The notes: generated by a model not told the origin, from the letters alone. Shown: positions 10,966 to 21,074, counted from the first letter of the stretch. The stretch is DNA of 64,000 nt from Prosthecodimorpha hirschii (GCF_001305515.1 NZ_LJYW01000001.1:282226-346225); one strand, 5' to 3'. A program made the numbers and translations.

Positions 10966-12723
10966 ATGAACGTCTTCGCCGATTTCACGATCCGTGTCCG
11001 CAAGGCAGTCGAAAGCCTGGGGCTGACGGCGACCGACGGATCGGCGCTCGATCTCACGAGGGTCCTGGTCGAGCCGCCGCGCGATCCGGCCCATGGCGAC
11101 CTCGCCACCAACGCCGCCATGGTGCTCGCCAAGGCCGCCGGCGAGAACCCGCGTCAGCTGGCCCTGAAGCTGGTCGGCGAACTGGCCGCCGATCCCGACA
11201 TCGCCGAGACCGAAGTCGCCGGGCCGGGCTTCATCAACATGCGCCTGGTGCCGGCCTACTGGACCGACCTCCTGGGTGCGATCCTGCGCGCCGGCGATGC
11301 CTTCGGCCGCTCCGGCCTCGGCCGCAACGCCCCCGTCAACGTCGAATATGTCTCGGCCAATCCGACCGGCCCGATGCATGTCGGCCATTGCCGCGGCGCG
11401 GTCTTCGGCGACGCGCTGGCCAATCTGCTCGACTATGCGGGCTGGTCGGTGACCAAGGAATATTACATCAACGATGCCGGAGCCCAGGTCGAGGTGCTGG
11501 CCCGGTCGGCGTACCTCCGCTACCGCGAGGCGCTCGGCGAGACGATCGAGATCCCGGAGGGCTTCTATCCGGGCGACTATCTGAAGCCGGTCGGGGCCGC
11601 GCTGGCCGCTGCCCATGGCGACGCTCTCCTGTCGAAGCCGGAGGCCGAATGGCTGCCGGTCGTCAAACGGGCGGCGATCGACGCCATGATGGCCGAGATC
11701 CGCAAGGACCTGCAGCTTCTCAACGTCCACCACGACGTCTTCTTCTCCGAGGCCAGCCTGCAGGAGCCCGGTCACGACCGTGTGCGCCAGGCGATCGCCG
11801 CGCTGGAGGCCAAGGACCTGATCTATCGCGGCCGGCTGGCACCGCCCAAGGGGCAGTTGCCGGACGACTGGGAGGATCGCGAGCAGGTGCTGTTCCGGTC
11901 GAGCGCATTCGGCGACGACACCGACCGTCCGCTGATGAAGTCGGACGGCAGCTACACCTATTTCGCCTCCGACATCGCCTATCACTACGACAAGTATCTG
12001 CGCGGCTTCCACGAAATGATCGACGTCTGGGGCGCGGACCACGGCGGCTACGTCAAGCGCATGCAGGCCGCCGTCAAGGCGATGACCGGCGACGAGGGCG
12101 GGCTCGACGTGAAGCTCTGCCAGCTCGTGAAGCTGTTTCGGGCCGGCGAGCCGGTCAAGATGTCCAAGCGGTCCGGTTCCTTCGTCACGCTGGCCGATGT
12201 CGTCGAAGAGGTCGGCCGCGACGCGGTCCGCTTCATGATGCTCTACCGGAAGAACGATGCGCCGCTCGACTTCGACTTCCAGAAGGTGACAGACCAATCC
12301 AAGGATAATCCGGTCTTTTACGTGCAATATGCCCACGCGCGCTGCCGGTCCGTCTTCCGCCAGGCTGCCGCGGAATTGCCGCATTTGGACCTGTCGGACG
12401 CGGCCTTGGCGGCGGCCCCGCTGGCCCTTTTGAGCGATCCGGGCGAGCTGGCACTGGTGCGTCGCCTTGCCGAGTGGCCCCGGCTGGTCGAATCCGCCGC
12501 CAGCGCACATGAACCGCACCGGCTCGCCTTCTACCTCCACGACCTCGCCAGTGAACTGCACGGACACTGGAATCGGGGCAAGGAACTGCCGCAATTACGC
12601 TTTATTAACGTTGACGATCCATTGTCGTCCTCAGCCCGATTGGCAATGGTGCGTGCCGTTGCTTTGGTTCTCGAGTCCGGGCTCGCTATATTGGGTGTCA
12701 CGGCACCCGATGAAATGCGATAA
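10966..12723 (+). CDS. argS: Arginyl-tRNA synthetase
   Basis: This class I synthetase charges tRNA-Arg in the cytoplasm. The 585-residue length is normal. The HIGH signature appears as HVGH in [15 protein letters not shown] (about residues 138-141), and the KMSKR loop lies near residue 398 in [10 protein letters not shown]. The C-terminal DALR anticodon-binding domain ([10 protein letters not shown] onward, [12 protein letters not shown]) completes it. An imperfect hairpin without a T tract follows. It is probably transcribed with the following SPOR-domain gene. Confidence 0.98.
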   Translation: MNVFADFTIRVRKAVESLGLTATDGSALDLTRVLVEPPRDPAHGDLATNAAMVLAKAAGENPRQLALKLVGELAADPDIAETEVAGPGFINMRLVPAYWTDLLGAILRAGDAFGRSGLGRNAPVNVEYVSANPTGPMHVGHCRGAVFGDALANLLDYAGWSVTKEYYINDAGAQVEVLARSAYLRYREALGETIEIPEGFYPGDYLKPVGAALAAAHGDALLSKPEAEWLPVVKRAAIDAMMAEIRKDLQLLNVHHDVFFSEASLQEPGHDRVRQAIAALEAKDLIYRGRLAPPKGQLPDDWEDREQVLFRSSAFGDDTDRPLMKSDGSYTYFASDIAYHYDKYLRGFHEMIDVWGADHGGYVKRMQAAVKAMTGDEGGLDVKLCQLVKLFRAGEPVKMSKRSGSFVTLADVVEEVGRDAVRFMMLYRKNDAPLDFDFQKVTDQSKDNPVFYVQYAHARCRSVFRQAAAELPHLDLSDAALAAAPLALLSDPGELALVRRLAEWPRLVESAASAHEPHRLAFYLHDLASELHGHWNRGKELPQLRFINVDDPLSSSARLAMVRAVALVLESGLAILGVTAPDEMR

Positions 12724-12756
12724 TCGGATTGCGAGCACACTCCGGGTGCGGTGCTC

Positions 12757-12779
12757 CGCGCGACGAAGTCCGTCGCGCG
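12757..12779 (+). other. Perfect hairpin between argS and the SPOR-domain gene
   Basis: A 9-bp stem (12757-12765 with 12771-12779) with an AAGTC loop lies in the 75-base gap. There is no T run, so it may attenuate or stabilise the transcript rather than terminate it. Confidence 0.4.
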
Positions 12780-12798
12780 ACGGAGGTGGACAGATCCG

Positions 12799-14880
12799 AT
12801 GGCCGAATTGAAGCGACTGCCAACCGGTTATGACGATCGCGGACCTCAGGATCGCTCCTACGAGGACGATCCGCTGGTCGAGCTGGCCCGAATCGTCAGT
12901 GGCGGCGCTCCTTTCCCGGAGCCGGCGCAGCGCGCTCGTGCGGCCGCACCGGAACCGCGGGCGGTGGCTCCCGAGCCCCAGCCGCGCGCCGAAATCGGTC
13001 GCCAGCCGATGCCGAATCAACTGTCCGCCCTCGAACAGGAATTGTTCAGCGAACTGCGCTCGACGGTCGATCCCGATCGCACCCCGCGCGCCCGCGTCCA
13101 GCCTGCGGCGAGCGCCGCTCCGCCTCCGGCCCCCCAACCGCCTGCCGCCGCGCAGCCGGTCGCACAGAGAGCCGCCATGTCCGCGCAACCCGCTCCGCAG
13201 CCCGTCCGCCGCGAACCCGCGCCGGCACCGTCCCAGGCTGCCGGCGGCGACTTCGCCTCGCATCTTGCCAACGAACAGTATCGGTACGTGCAGAGCGGCG
13301 TCGCGGCCGGGTCCTACGATCCCGCCTTCGACGATTTCTTCGACGAGCCGACACAGCTGATCGATCCGCAGCAGCAGCGGGCCGGCCAGCAGGCCCCGGC
13401 GGCCCACCAGGGCGCCGCTGCCTATCCGGGCGGTGCGAGCCATGGATCCGTCGGACATGGTCAGGGCCAGGGCGGCCGCGCCCAGGGCGGCCATGGTCCG
13501 CTCCCCGGCGCGCAGCCGGGCAGTCAGCGGACAGCGCCGGCCGCCTCCGATTTCGCCACGCCTCCGATGCCGCCCTCCGTCGACAGTCGGGTGCGCGCGC
13601 CGCAGGTCGAGCCGACCTTCGGCGAGTTCGGCCGCGAGGAGATCGCCGCGGCCGCCCGCGAGGCGCAGCCCTATCTCGGCGGCGCGCCGACCATGCCGGA
13701 GCATCCGCTTTCGGAGCGGTCCGCTGCGCGCCATGTGGCGCGCGAGCCCCACCGCGGCCTGATGGCCGCCGGCGTGGCGCTCGGTGTCTTCGTGCTCGGC
13801 GGCCTCGGCTTTCTCGGCTGGCGCGCGTTCGCGACACCCGGCGACGGCGGCACGCCGCCGCTGATCGCGGCCGATCCCAAGCCGATGAAGGTCAAGCCGG
13901 AAGGCCAGGCGACCGGACCGAGCGGCCCGAAACTGACCACCGACGGCACCGGCGAGGACAAGTCGCGCCTGGTCACCCGCCAGGAAGAGCCGCTCGACCA
14001 GGTCGCGGGCCGCACCCAGGACGGCCGCAACGTCCGGGTCATTCCGGGCGCGCCGAATTCCGCCGTCGCCGAGCAGCCGCGCACGGTTCGGACCGTGGTC
14101 GTGCGCCCGGACGGGACGATCGTGCCGTCGGGCGATCCGGCCCGCACGGTGACCACGACGCCGGTGCGCGTCGGCGAGCCCGCCCTGCCGCCGGGACCGG
14201 CGCAGCCGGTCGTCTCCCTGCCGCCGCGGGCCAACGATCCGATCGCAGCCCTGTCGGCCCCCAAGGCGCCGTCGACCGGCCCGGTCACGTCGGTCGGATC
14301 CGGTGCTCCGCCGTTGCCGGCGGCCGGCCCGGCGCCGGTCACCACCGCCACGACGCCGCCGCCGGCCACCCCCAAGCCGGTCGTGCCGACTCCGGTCACG
14401 GCGCCGCCGAGCGCCAATCTCGGCCTGCCCGGAACGCCGCCGGCGCCGCCGAAGCCGGTCGTGGCCCCGAAGCCCGCCGTCGCCTCGCAGCCCCTGCCCG
14501 CCGCCACCGGCGCGCCGCTGGCGCTCGGCGCCGTCCCTCCGACCCGGCTCGCCTCGAACGGTCCGGCCGCGACCACGTCCACGCCCGCCCCTGCGGCGGT
14601 GGCACCGCCCGCACCGATCAGCGCTCCGCCGCCCGCAGCGTCCGGCGACGGCGCCTGGGCCGTGCAGCTTGCCGCCGCCCCGTCCGACGCCGAAGCGCGC
14701 CGGGTCATCGCCGATGCCCAGCGCAAATTTTCCGGTGTCCTGGGCGGGCGCTCGACCTACGTGCAGGTCTTCGGCAGCTATCATCGGGCTCGCGTTGCGG
14801 CGGGCTCGGAGAGCGAAGCCAAGGCGCTCTGTGAGCAGATCAAATCCCAGGGTGGCGCCTGCTTCACCACCCGACGCTGA
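12799..14880 (+). CDS. SPOR-domain membrane protein
   Basis: The SPOR domain binds denuded septal peptidoglycan, so such proteins act at the division site. The 693-residue product has a long Pro/Ala/Gln-rich cytoplasmic part (1 to about 315) and a single transmembrane helix (LMAAGVALGVFVLGGLGFLG, about 321-340). A very Pro/Ala/Val-rich periplasmic linker leads to a C-terminal SPOR domain of about 75 residues (from GAWAVQLAAAPSDAEARRV to GGACFTTRR). I chose MAELKRLPTGYDDR at 12799, which is preceded by GGAGG, over an upstream in-frame start at 12751. The position between argS and nagZ is conserved in Hyphomicrobiales and fits a cell-wall role. Low-complexity parts evolve quickly. Confidence 0.88.
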   Translation: MAELKRLPTGYDDRGPQDRSYEDDPLVELARIVSGGAPFPEPAQRARAAAPEPRAVAPEPQPRAEIGRQPMPNQLSALEQELFSELRSTVDPDRTPRARVQPAASAAPPPAPQPPAAAQPVAQRAAMSAQPAPQPVRREPAPAPSQAAGGDFASHLANEQYRYVQSGVAAGSYDPAFDDFFDEPTQLIDPQQQRAGQQAPAAHQGAAAYPGGASHGSVGHGQGQGGRAQGGHGPLPGAQPGSQRTAPAASDFATPPMPPSVDSRVRAPQVEPTFGEFGREEIAAAAREAQPYLGGAPTMPEHPLSERSAARHVAREPHRGLMAAGVALGVFVLGGLGFLGWRAFATPGDGGTPPLIAADPKPMKVKPEGQATGPSGPKLTTDGTGEDKSRLVTRQEEPLDQVAGRTQDGRNVRVIPGAPNSAVAEQPRTVRTVVVRPDGTIVPSGDPARTVTTTPVRVGEPALPPGPAQPVVSLPPRANDPIAALSAPKAPSTGPVTSVGSGAPPLPAAGPAPVTTATTPPPATPKPVVPTPVTAPPSANLGLPGTPPAPPKPVVAPKPAVASQPLPAATGAPLALGAVPPTRLASNGPAATTSTPAPAAVAPPAPISAPPPAASGDGAWAVQLAAAPSDAEARRVIADAQRKFSGVLGGRSTYVQVFGSYHRARVAAGSESEAKALCEQIKSQGGACFTTRR

Positions 14881-15066
14881 CCGCGGAAACCGATTGCCAT
14901 GACGGCCGCCGCTCGCTGAACGGCGGCCGCTACGCGTGACGGGGCAGGAACGGGAGCGTGCGCTGGGCCCACCCTTCGCAATGACTACCCGCCCATTGCG
15001 CCTGCAGCATGCGGCATCGCCGTCTTGTCACGGATCGCCCCCATCCGCTCCGAGGAGATCGAGGCC

Positions 15067-16089
15067 ATGTCGTCCAACGCCGCCTTCATTTCCGGCTGTG
15101 CCGGCTTCGAACTGACCGACGAAGAGGTCGCCTTCTTTCGCGACGCGCGGCCCTGGGGCTTCATCCTCTTCAAGCGCAACATCCAAAATCGCCCACAAGT
15201 CTCTGCCTTGACGGCGCAACTGCGCGACGCGGTCGGGCGGCCGGATGCGCCCGTGCTGATCGACCAGGAAGGCGGGCGCGTGCAGCGGATGGGACCGCCG
15301 GAATGGCCGGCCTATCCGTCGGGGCGCACCTTCGGCCAACTCGCCGAGCGGGATTCCGCCGCCGGGCTGCGCGCGGCGTGGCTCGGCGCCCGGCTGATCG
15401 CCGCCGATCTCGCCGAGGTCGGCATCGATGTCGACTGCCTGCCGGTGCTCGACGTGCCGGTCGAAGGCGCCCATGACGTGATCGGCAACCGCGCCTATGG
15501 CCGCGAACCGACCATCGTCGCGGCGCTCGGCCGGGCCGCCGCCGAGGGGCTCATGGCCGGCGGCGTGCTGCCGGTCGCCAAGCATATCCCCGGTCACGGC
15601 CGGGCGGGCGTCGACAGCCATCTGTCGCTGCCTGTGGTCGACGTGCCGCGCGCCGCGCTGGAGGCGACCGATTTCCCGCCCTTCGCCGCGCTGGCCGGCC
15701 TGCCGCTCGGCATGACGGCGCATGTCGTCTATCGGGCGATCGATCCGGATCGGCCGGGCACCCTGTCGCCGGTGGTCGTCGAGGAGATCATCCGCGGGCG
15801 TATCGGCTTCACGGGCTGCCTGATGACCGACGACATCTCGATGCAGGCGCTGGCCGGATCGCTCGGCGACCGCAGCCGCGCCGCGCTCGACGCCGGGGTC
15901 GACCTCGTGCTTCATTGCAGCGGCCGCCTCGACGAGATGAAGCAGGTCGCCGCCGCCTGCCGTCCGCTCGAAGGCGCAGCCGCCCTGCGCGCGCAGGCTG
16001 CGCTCGACGCGCGGCGCCGGCCGGAGCCGATCGACCTGGCCGCAGCGCGCGATGAATTGGCCGATCTGATGGCCGCGGCGGTCGTCTGA
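15067..16089 (+). CDS. nagZ: Beta-N-acetylhexosaminidase NagZ
   Basis: This glycoside hydrolase family 3 enzyme removes GlcNAc from anhydromuropeptides during cytoplasmic peptidoglycan recycling. The 340-residue protein shows the NagZ signature KHIPGHGRAGVDSH (Lys172-His185), the mobile loop that carries the catalytic His/Asp pair. The nucleophile is in MTDDISMQAL (Asp255/256), and the substrate-binding IDQEGGRVQR is present. The ATG at 15067 has GAGGAG nine bases upstream; a TTG start at 15025 is less likely. The gene leads a compact run with scpA (28-base gap) and scpB. Its product generates the signal for ampC-type regulation in some bacteria; nothing here shows that. Confidence 0.95.
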   Translation: MSSNAAFISGCAGFELTDEEVAFFRDARPWGFILFKRNIQNRPQVSALTAQLRDAVGRPDAPVLIDQEGGRVQRMGPPEWPAYPSGRTFGQLAERDSAAGLRAAWLGARLIAADLAEVGIDVDCLPVLDVPVEGAHDVIGNRAYGREPTIVAALGRAAAEGLMAGGVLPVAKHIPGHGRAGVDSHLSLPVVDVPRAALEATDFPPFAALAGLPLGMTAHVVYRAIDPDRPGTLSPVVVEEIIRGRIGFTGCLMTDDISMQALAGSLGDRSRAALDAGVDLVLHCSGRLDEMKQVAAACRPLEGAAALRAQAALDARRRPEPIDLAAARDELADLMAAAVV

Positions 16090-16117
16090 CCGGGCGACCC
16101 GAACCGGGGATCCGACG

Positions 16118-17020
16118 ATGGCGGTCGAAAGCACCCGGATCGTGCCCGAAACGGCCGTTGCGCAGGCCGCCGGGAGCCGCGCCACGCCGCCGGCGGACGC
16201 CACCGCAGACGACTGGAACCGGCCGGTCCGCACGACGCCGGGCGCCAGCCGGGCCGAGGACGGTGAACCGGCCCTGGTCGTCGATGTCGACGGCTTCGAG
16301 GGGCCGCTCGATCTGCTTTTGAACTTGGCGCGCGCGCAGAAGGTCGACCTCGCCCGCATCTCGATCCTGGCGCTGGCCGAGCAGTATCTCGCCTTCGTCG
16401 AGGCGGCACGGGCGACGCGGCTCGAACTGGCGGCCGACTACCTGGTCATGGCTGCCTGGCTCGCCTATCTGAAATCGCGCCTGCTGCTGCCGTCGCCGCC
16501 GAGCGACGACCAGCCGAGCGGCGAGGAACTGGCCGCCGCACTGGCCTTCCGCCTGCAGCGCCTGGAGGCCATGCGGGCTGCCGCCGGCGCCCTGATGGAG
16601 CGGCAGCGGCTCGGCCGCGAGGTGTTCGCCCGTGGCCGCCCGGAGGCGGTGTCGGTGGAGCGCCAGGATGTCTGGCAGGCGAGCCTCTACGACCTGCTGA
16701 CCGCCTATGCGGGCCTGCGCCAGCGGCAGATGGTCACCACGGTGCGGGTCGCCCGGCGCCAGGTCTGGGCACTCGCCGACGCCCGCGTCATCCTGGAGCG
16801 TCTGGTCGGGCGGATCGCCGACTGGACCCCGATCGTCACCTTCCTCGGCGCCTATCTGTCGCCGGAGATGCGCGCCACCGTGATCGCCTCGTCCTTTTCG
16901 GCGAGCCTGGAACTGGTGCGCGAGGGCAAGCTGGAGATCCGCCAGGCCGAGGCCTTCGAACCGCTCTATATCCGCACCCCGGCGACCCCGCGCGCCGAAC
17001 CGGCGGGAGGGTCGGAATGA
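16118..17020 (+). CDS. scpA: Segregation and condensation protein A
   Basis: ScpA is the kleisin of the bacterial SMC condensin and bridges the SMC heads. The 300-residue protein has a variable N-terminal tail of about 50 residues. The conserved core follows, beginning FEGPLDLLLNLARAQKVDL and LAADYLVMAAWLAYLKSRLL (SMC neck-binding helices), and the C-terminal winged helix is VTFLGAYLSPEMRATVIASS. The stop overlaps the scpB start (ATGA), so the two are translationally coupled. Confidence 0.95.
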   Translation: MAVESTRIVPETAVAQAAGSRATPPADATADDWNRPVRTTPGASRAEDGEPALVVDVDGFEGPLDLLLNLARAQKVDLARISILALAEQYLAFVEAARATRLELAADYLVMAAWLAYLKSRLLLPSPPSDDQPSGEELAAALAFRLQRLEAMRAAAGALMERQRLGREVFARGRPEAVSVERQDVWQASLYDLLTAYAGLRQRQMVTTVRVARRQVWALADARVILERLVGRIADWTPIVTFLGAYLSPEMRATVIASSFSASLELVREGKLEIRQAEAFEPLYIRTPATPRAEPAGGSE

Positions 17021-17790
17021 GCCGGCCCGACGCCGACCCTCAGGACCGGGACGAGGCGCCCTCGGCCGATCCCGACGCCTCGACCGCCGCCGACGGAGCC
17101 CCGGATCCGGCGCCGGCCCGCGGTCCCGAGCCGGCCGACGTCCGGCGCATGATCGAGGCGCTGCTGTTCGCCGCCGCCGAGCCGCTCGACGAGAAGACTC
17201 TCGCCGACCGTCTGCCGGCCGGCGCCGACCTGCGCGGCGCCCTGCGCGACCTGGAGGCGGACTACCGCGCCCGGGGGGTCAATCTTCTGCGCGTCGCCGG
17301 CAAGTGGATGTTCCGCACCGCCTCCGATCTCGCCTGGCTGATGGCGCGCGAGGCGCACGAGACGCGTCGCCTGTCGCGTCCGGCGCTCGAAACCCTGGCG
17401 GCGATCGCCTATCACCAGCCGGTGACGCGTGCCGAAGTCGAAGCGATCCGCGGCGTCGGGCTCTCCAAGGGCACGCTCGACGTCCTGCTCGAAACCGGCT
17501 GGGTCCGGATGCGCGGGCGCCGACGGACGCCGGGCCGGCCGGTCACCTACGGCACCAGCGAAGCTTTCCTGATCCATTTCGGCCTCGACAGCCTGCGCGA
17601 TCTGCCCGGTCTGGAGGAATTGAAGGGTGCCGGCCTGCTCGAAGGCCGCATCCCGCCCGGCTTCCACGTTCCCATGCCGACCGACGATCCCGCACTGACA
17701 CCCGACGAGGACCCGATCGAGCCGGGCGAACTCGCCGACCTGCTGGCCGCCGACGAGGCGGACGAACCCGAACCGCCCGACGCAACCTGA
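17017..17790 (+). CDS. scpB: Segregation and condensation protein B
   Basis: ScpB dimerises and binds the ScpA middle region in the SMC complex. The 257-residue product has an acidic N-terminal tail, then two winged-helix domains: DVRRMIEALLFAAAEPLDEK at about 35-54, and LETLAAIAYHQPVTRAEVE with GRPVTYGTSEAFLIHFG toward the end. The last 40 residues are acidic and probably disordered. The start overlaps the scpA stop by four bases. Confidence 0.95.
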   Translation: MSRPDADPQDRDEAPSADPDASTAADGAPDPAPARGPEPADVRRMIEALLFAAAEPLDEKTLADRLPAGADLRGALRDLEADYRARGVNLLRVAGKWMFRTASDLAWLMAREAHETRRLSRPALETLAAIAYHQPVTRAEVEAIRGVGLSKGTLDVLLETGWVRMRGRRRTPGRPVTYGTSEAFLIHFGLDSLRDLPGLEELKGAGLLEGRIPPGFHVPMPTDDPALTPDEDPIEPGELADLLAADEADEPEPPDAT

Positions 17791-17911
17791 ATCGGCATCG
17801 CAACCCGCGCCGGCATCACATCTCCAAGGTCCGGGATGAAATGCCGGTCCCGAAGCCCTATAGAGGAACCTGGCGGGGCCAGCCGCCGGTCCCGCGGAGA
17901 GCCGAGCCGCC

Positions 17912-19039
17912 TTGTCCACGATCGATCGTCACGCATCGCCGCTTCGCACGACGCCCGCCCCGCGCGCCAAGGCCGCTGCGACCATCGCCGCCCGCCTGAC
18001 CTTCGAGACCGTCAGCCATGCCTATGACGGAGCCCCGTCCCTGCGCGGCGTGACGCTCGATGTCGAACCCGGCGAGGTGCTCTGCCTGCTCGGGCATTCC
18101 GGCTGCGGCAAGACCACCCTGCTCCGGCTTGCCGCCGGCGTCGAGCGGCCGGCCGGCGGCCGCGTGCTGGTCAACGGGCGCGAAGTGAGCGGCCCGAACG
18201 CCTTCCTGCCGCCCGAACGGCGCGGCATCGGCCTGATGTTCCAGGATTATGCGCTGTTCCCGCATCTGACCATCCTGGCCAATGTCATGTTCGGCCTGAC
18301 CGCCCTGCCGAAGCGCGAGGGCGAGCGCGAGGCGCTGCAGGCGCTCGCCCGGGTCGGGCTGGAGAGCCACGCCTTCGACTACCCGCACGAACTGTCCGGC
18401 GGCGAGCAGCAGCGCGTCGCGCTTGCCCGCGCCATCGCCCCGCGGCCCTCGGTCCTGCTGATGGACGAGCCTTTCTCGGGTCTCGACCGTCGCCTGCGAG
18501 ATTCGGTGCGCGACGAGACCCTCGCCGTCCTGCGCGAGACGCGGGCGACATCTCTGGTCGTCACCCACGATCCGGAAGAGGCGATGCGCATGGGCGACCG
18601 GATCGCCCTGATGCGCCAGGGACGGCTGATCCAGGTCGGCACGGGTGCCGAAATCTACAATGCGCCGGCCGACCTCTTCACGGCGCGCTTCTTCTCCGAA
18701 CTGAACGTCATCCAGGGCCGTGGCGCCCATGGCGCGGTGGCGACGCCGGTCGGCAGCTTCGCGGCCGCCGGACTGGCCGACGGGGCCTGGGCGGATGTGG
18801 CGATCCGCCCGCAGGGCGTGCTGCTCGACCGGCCGGGCACCGGCATCCCCGGCCGCATCATGGAGCGACGCTTTCTGGGCGAGGTCGACCTGTTCGATGT
18901 CGCCGTCCAGGGCCTCGACGGGACCGTCAAGGCGCGGCTGCGCGGCGGCGGTGCGCTGTCGCCCGGCGCGGATGTCGGCGTCACGATCGATCCGGCCGAA
19001 GTTCTGGTCTTCCCGAAGGAGGCTGCCGGCCCCATATAG
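17912..19039 (+). CDS. ABC transporter ATP-binding protein (FbpC/PotA-like importer ATPase)
   Basis: The 375-residue protein has all nucleotide-binding motifs: Walker A GHSGCGKTT (about 61-69), signature LSGGEQQRVALARA (from 161), Walker B LLMDEPFSGLD (Asp185-Glu186) and the switch His in VVTHDPEE. A C-terminal TOBE-like regulatory region of about 130 residues is typical of importers for ferric iron, spermidine, sulfate or similar ligands. The spacing and EIYNAPADLFTARFF resemble FbpC/PotA. No permease or binding-protein gene is adjacent, so it is an orphan subunit whose partner is elsewhere. The start is a TTG with GGAGAG about ten bases upstream; a CTATAG -10-like box lies at 17858-17863. 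It interrupts the usual scpB-tatA neighbourhood. Confidence 0.85.
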   Translation: MSTIDRHASPLRTTPAPRAKAAATIAARLTFETVSHAYDGAPSLRGVTLDVEPGEVLCLLGHSGCGKTTLLRLAAGVERPAGGRVLVNGREVSGPNAFLPPERRGIGLMFQDYALFPHLTILANVMFGLTALPKREGEREALQALARVGLESHAFDYPHELSGGEQQRVALARAIAPRPSVLLMDEPFSGLDRRLRDSVRDETLAVLRETRATSLVVTHDPEEAMRMGDRIALMRQGRLIQVGTGAEIYNAPADLFTARFFSELNVIQGRGAHGAVATPVGSFAAAGLADGAWADVAIRPQGVLLDRPGTGIPGRIMERRFLGEVDLFDVAVQGLDGTVKARLRGGGALSPGADVGVTIDPAEVLVFPKEAAGPI

Positions 19040-19298
19040 TCCTTCATGATCGCGCTCCGCTGCGCGGATCCGCAGCCGGGCAGCCGGACGCGGAAACCGT
19101 ATCTCGCGCCGGCGGTGCCAGTCATGTTGCGGCACAACAGCAGTTTTGCCATAGTGCCGGCCGCATCGCCGCCAAAGGTGATCTCCGCGAGGAAATCGGG
19201 ACCCCGTCCCGGCGCGAAGCGATCACGGGACATCGACGACACGCGGACGGCGCGGGGCCCAGACCGGACCCGGACCGTCTCGCACGGAGAAAGACGAA

Positions 19299-19550
19299 AT
19301 GGGTTCCTTGAGCATCTGGCATTGGCTGATCGTCCTGGTGATCGCGTTGCTTCTGTTCGGCCGCGGCAAGATCCCCGAACTGATGGGTGACTTCGCCAAG
19401 GGCATCAAGAACTTCAAGAAGGGCATGCAGGACGACGAGGCAAAGGCCGACACGCCCCCGCCGCCGGCCGCCACCGTGCCTCCGAAGACCATCGAGAACC
19501 ATCCTGCCGACAGCCGGGCCACGTCCGAGGACAAGTCCAAGGCCGTCTGA
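19299..19550 (+). CDS. tatA: Twin-arginine translocase subunit TatA
   Basis: TatA polymerises to form the translocation patch for folded proteins in the inner membrane. The 83-residue protein has a short periplasmic N-terminus, one transmembrane helix ([20 protein letters not shown]), the Phe-Gly hinge and the amphipathic helix [14 protein letters not shown] Pro/Ala and charged tail follows. GGAGA lies eight bases before the ATG. A weak promoter-like pair (TTGCGG-N17-CATAGT, 19127-19155) sits in the 259-base gap upstream. Confidence 0.96.
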   Translation: MGSLSIWHWLIVLVIALLLFGRGKIPELMGDFAKGIKNFKKGMQDDEAKADTPPPPAATVPPKTIENHPADSRATSEDKSKAV

Positions 19551-19696
19551 ACAACACGCCCGGCAGGCGCTGCCGGCGCGGAATTCCGCATCGGCCGACT
19601 TGCGCCGGAGGCGTCCGGCATGCGACTTGGCGGTAATACGGGACGGGCGAACAGACCCCGGCTCCCATCAGGGACCGGGGCAGCCCGCGGGACGAG

Positions 19697-20284
19697 ATGC
19701 TGGACATAGCCTGGAGCGAAATGCTCATCATCGGGGTCGTGGCGCTCGTCGTCATCGGCCCCAAGGATCTCCCCAAGATGCTCCGGATGGTCGGTCAGAC
19801 CATCGGCAAGGTCCGGCGCATGGCGGCGGAGTTCCAGGGGCAGGTCAGCGAGGCGATCCGCGAGGCGGAACTCGACGACGTGAAGAAGAGCGTCGAGGAC
19901 CTGAAGGCGCTCAATCCGGCCAACATGATCCGCAGCGAGATCGACGCCGCCATGGCGCCGGTCCATCAGGTCTCGCAGGACCTGAACGCAGAACTCTCGC
20001 GCATCGAGGCCGGTCTTGAGTCCACGCCGGCGGCAACGCCGGCCGGGCCCGCCGAAGGTTTTCCTGCCGATCCGGCGGCACCCGAGACCGTGACGGCCTC
20101 CGCCGAACCGCTGCCCGTGCCGAGCGCGGAAAGCCTGTCGCTGCCCGAGATCGCCCCCTACGAGCCGCCGGCCATGCCGCCGCGCCCGATGGGGCTCGAA
20201 GGCCCGCCGCCGATGCCGGACCTTGCCGCCATGCCGGCTGCGACGCCCGATCCGATCGACCCCATACCGCCGAAGAGCGCCTGA
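19697..20284 (+). CDS. tatB: Twin-arginine translocase subunit TatB
   Basis: TatB forms with TatC the receptor for twin-arginine signal peptides. The 195-residue product has the helix SEMLIIGVVALVVIGPKDLP with the conserved Glu and Gly-Pro hinge, then the long amphipathic helix KMLRMVGQTIGKVRRMAAEF. A Pro/Ala/Glu-rich tail follows from about residue 115. It lies 146 bases after tatA and four bases before tatC. Confidence 0.96.
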   Translation: MLDIAWSEMLIIGVVALVVIGPKDLPKMLRMVGQTIGKVRRMAAEFQGQVSEAIREAELDDVKKSVEDLKALNPANMIRSEIDAAMAPVHQVSQDLNAELSRIEAGLESTPAATPAGPAEGFPADPAAPETVTASAEPLPVPSAESLSLPEIAPYEPPAMPPRPMGLEGPPPMPDLAAMPAATPDPIDPIPPKSA

Positions 20285-20288
20285 TTCC

Positions 20289-21074
20289 ATGAGCGAAGAG
20301 GACGATATCGAAGCCTCCAAGGCGCCGCTGATCGAGCATCTCATCGAATTGCGGTCGCGCCTGATCCGCGCCATCATCGCCATCGTGATCGCCTTCATCA
20401 TCTGCTTCGCCTTCGCGAAGTCGATCTACAACTTCCTGGTCTGGCCCTACGACCTGACCATACGGCACATGACCGGCAAGCCGGCCGTGATGATCTTCAC
20501 GGCGCCGCAGGAATTTTTCATCACGCAGATCAAGGTGGCCTTCTACGGCGCCCTGTTCTTCGCCTTCCCGGTCATCGCGACGCAGATCTACAAGTTCGTC
20601 GCGCCGGGCCTCTACAAGCACGAGAAGCAGGCCTTCACACCCTATCTGATCGCCACGCCGGTCTTCTTCGTGCTCGGCGCCGCGCTGGTCTATTTCATGC
20701 TGCCGATGGTGCTCGGCTTCTTCGCCGGCATGCAGCAGACCGGAGAGGGCGAGATCAAGATCGAGCTCTTGCCGCGCGTCAGCGAGTATCTGTCGCTGAT
20801 CATGTCGCTGACCTTCGCCTTCGGCATCGTCTTCCAGATGCCGGTCGTGCTCACGCTGCTGGCGCGAATCGGCTTCCTCACCTCGGAGGACCTGCGCCTG
20901 CGCCGCCGCTGGGCGATTCTGATCGCCTTCGTGGCCGCCGCCGTGCTGACGCCGCCCGATCCGCTCAGCCAGATCTCGCTTGCGATACCCACCATCCTCC
21001 TCTACGAACTCACCATCTTCGCCGTCCGCTTCGTCGAGCGGCAGAAGGAGAAATCCGCGGCGAACGCTTCGTGA
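20289..21074 (+). CDS. tatC: Twin-arginine translocase subunit TatC
   Basis: TatC is the six-helix membrane core that recognises the twin-arginine signal. The 261-residue protein starts MSEEDDIEASKAPLIEHLIE; the cytoplasmic ELRSRL motif with its conserved Glu follows. The cytoplasmic loop FVAPGLYKHEKQAF and the helices PYLIATPVFFVLGAALVYFM and LIAFVAAAVLTPPDPLSQ are typical. The start at 20289 was preferred over an upstream in-frame Met because it matches the family N-terminus and follows the tatB stop closely. Confidence 0.97.
   Translation: MSEEDDIEASKAPLIEHLIELRSRLIRAIIAIVIAFIICFAFAKSIYNFLVWPYDLTIRHMTGKPAVMIFTAPQEFFITQIKVAFYGALFFAFPVIATQIYKFVAPGLYKHEKQAFTPYLIATPVFFVLGAALVYFMLPMVLGFFAGMQQTGEGEIKIELLPRVSEYLSLIMSLTFAFGIVFQMPVVLTLLARIGFLTSEDLRLRRRWAILIAFVAAAVLTPPDPLSQISLAIPTILLYELTIFAVRFVERQKEKSAANAS

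Noticed and set aside
9514-12594. A minus-strand open frame of more than 1000 codons opposite dgt and argS
   Set aside because: It is the antisense shadow of two well-identified genes in high-GC DNA; its product is His/Asp/Arg/Gln-rich and low-complexity, with no family match.
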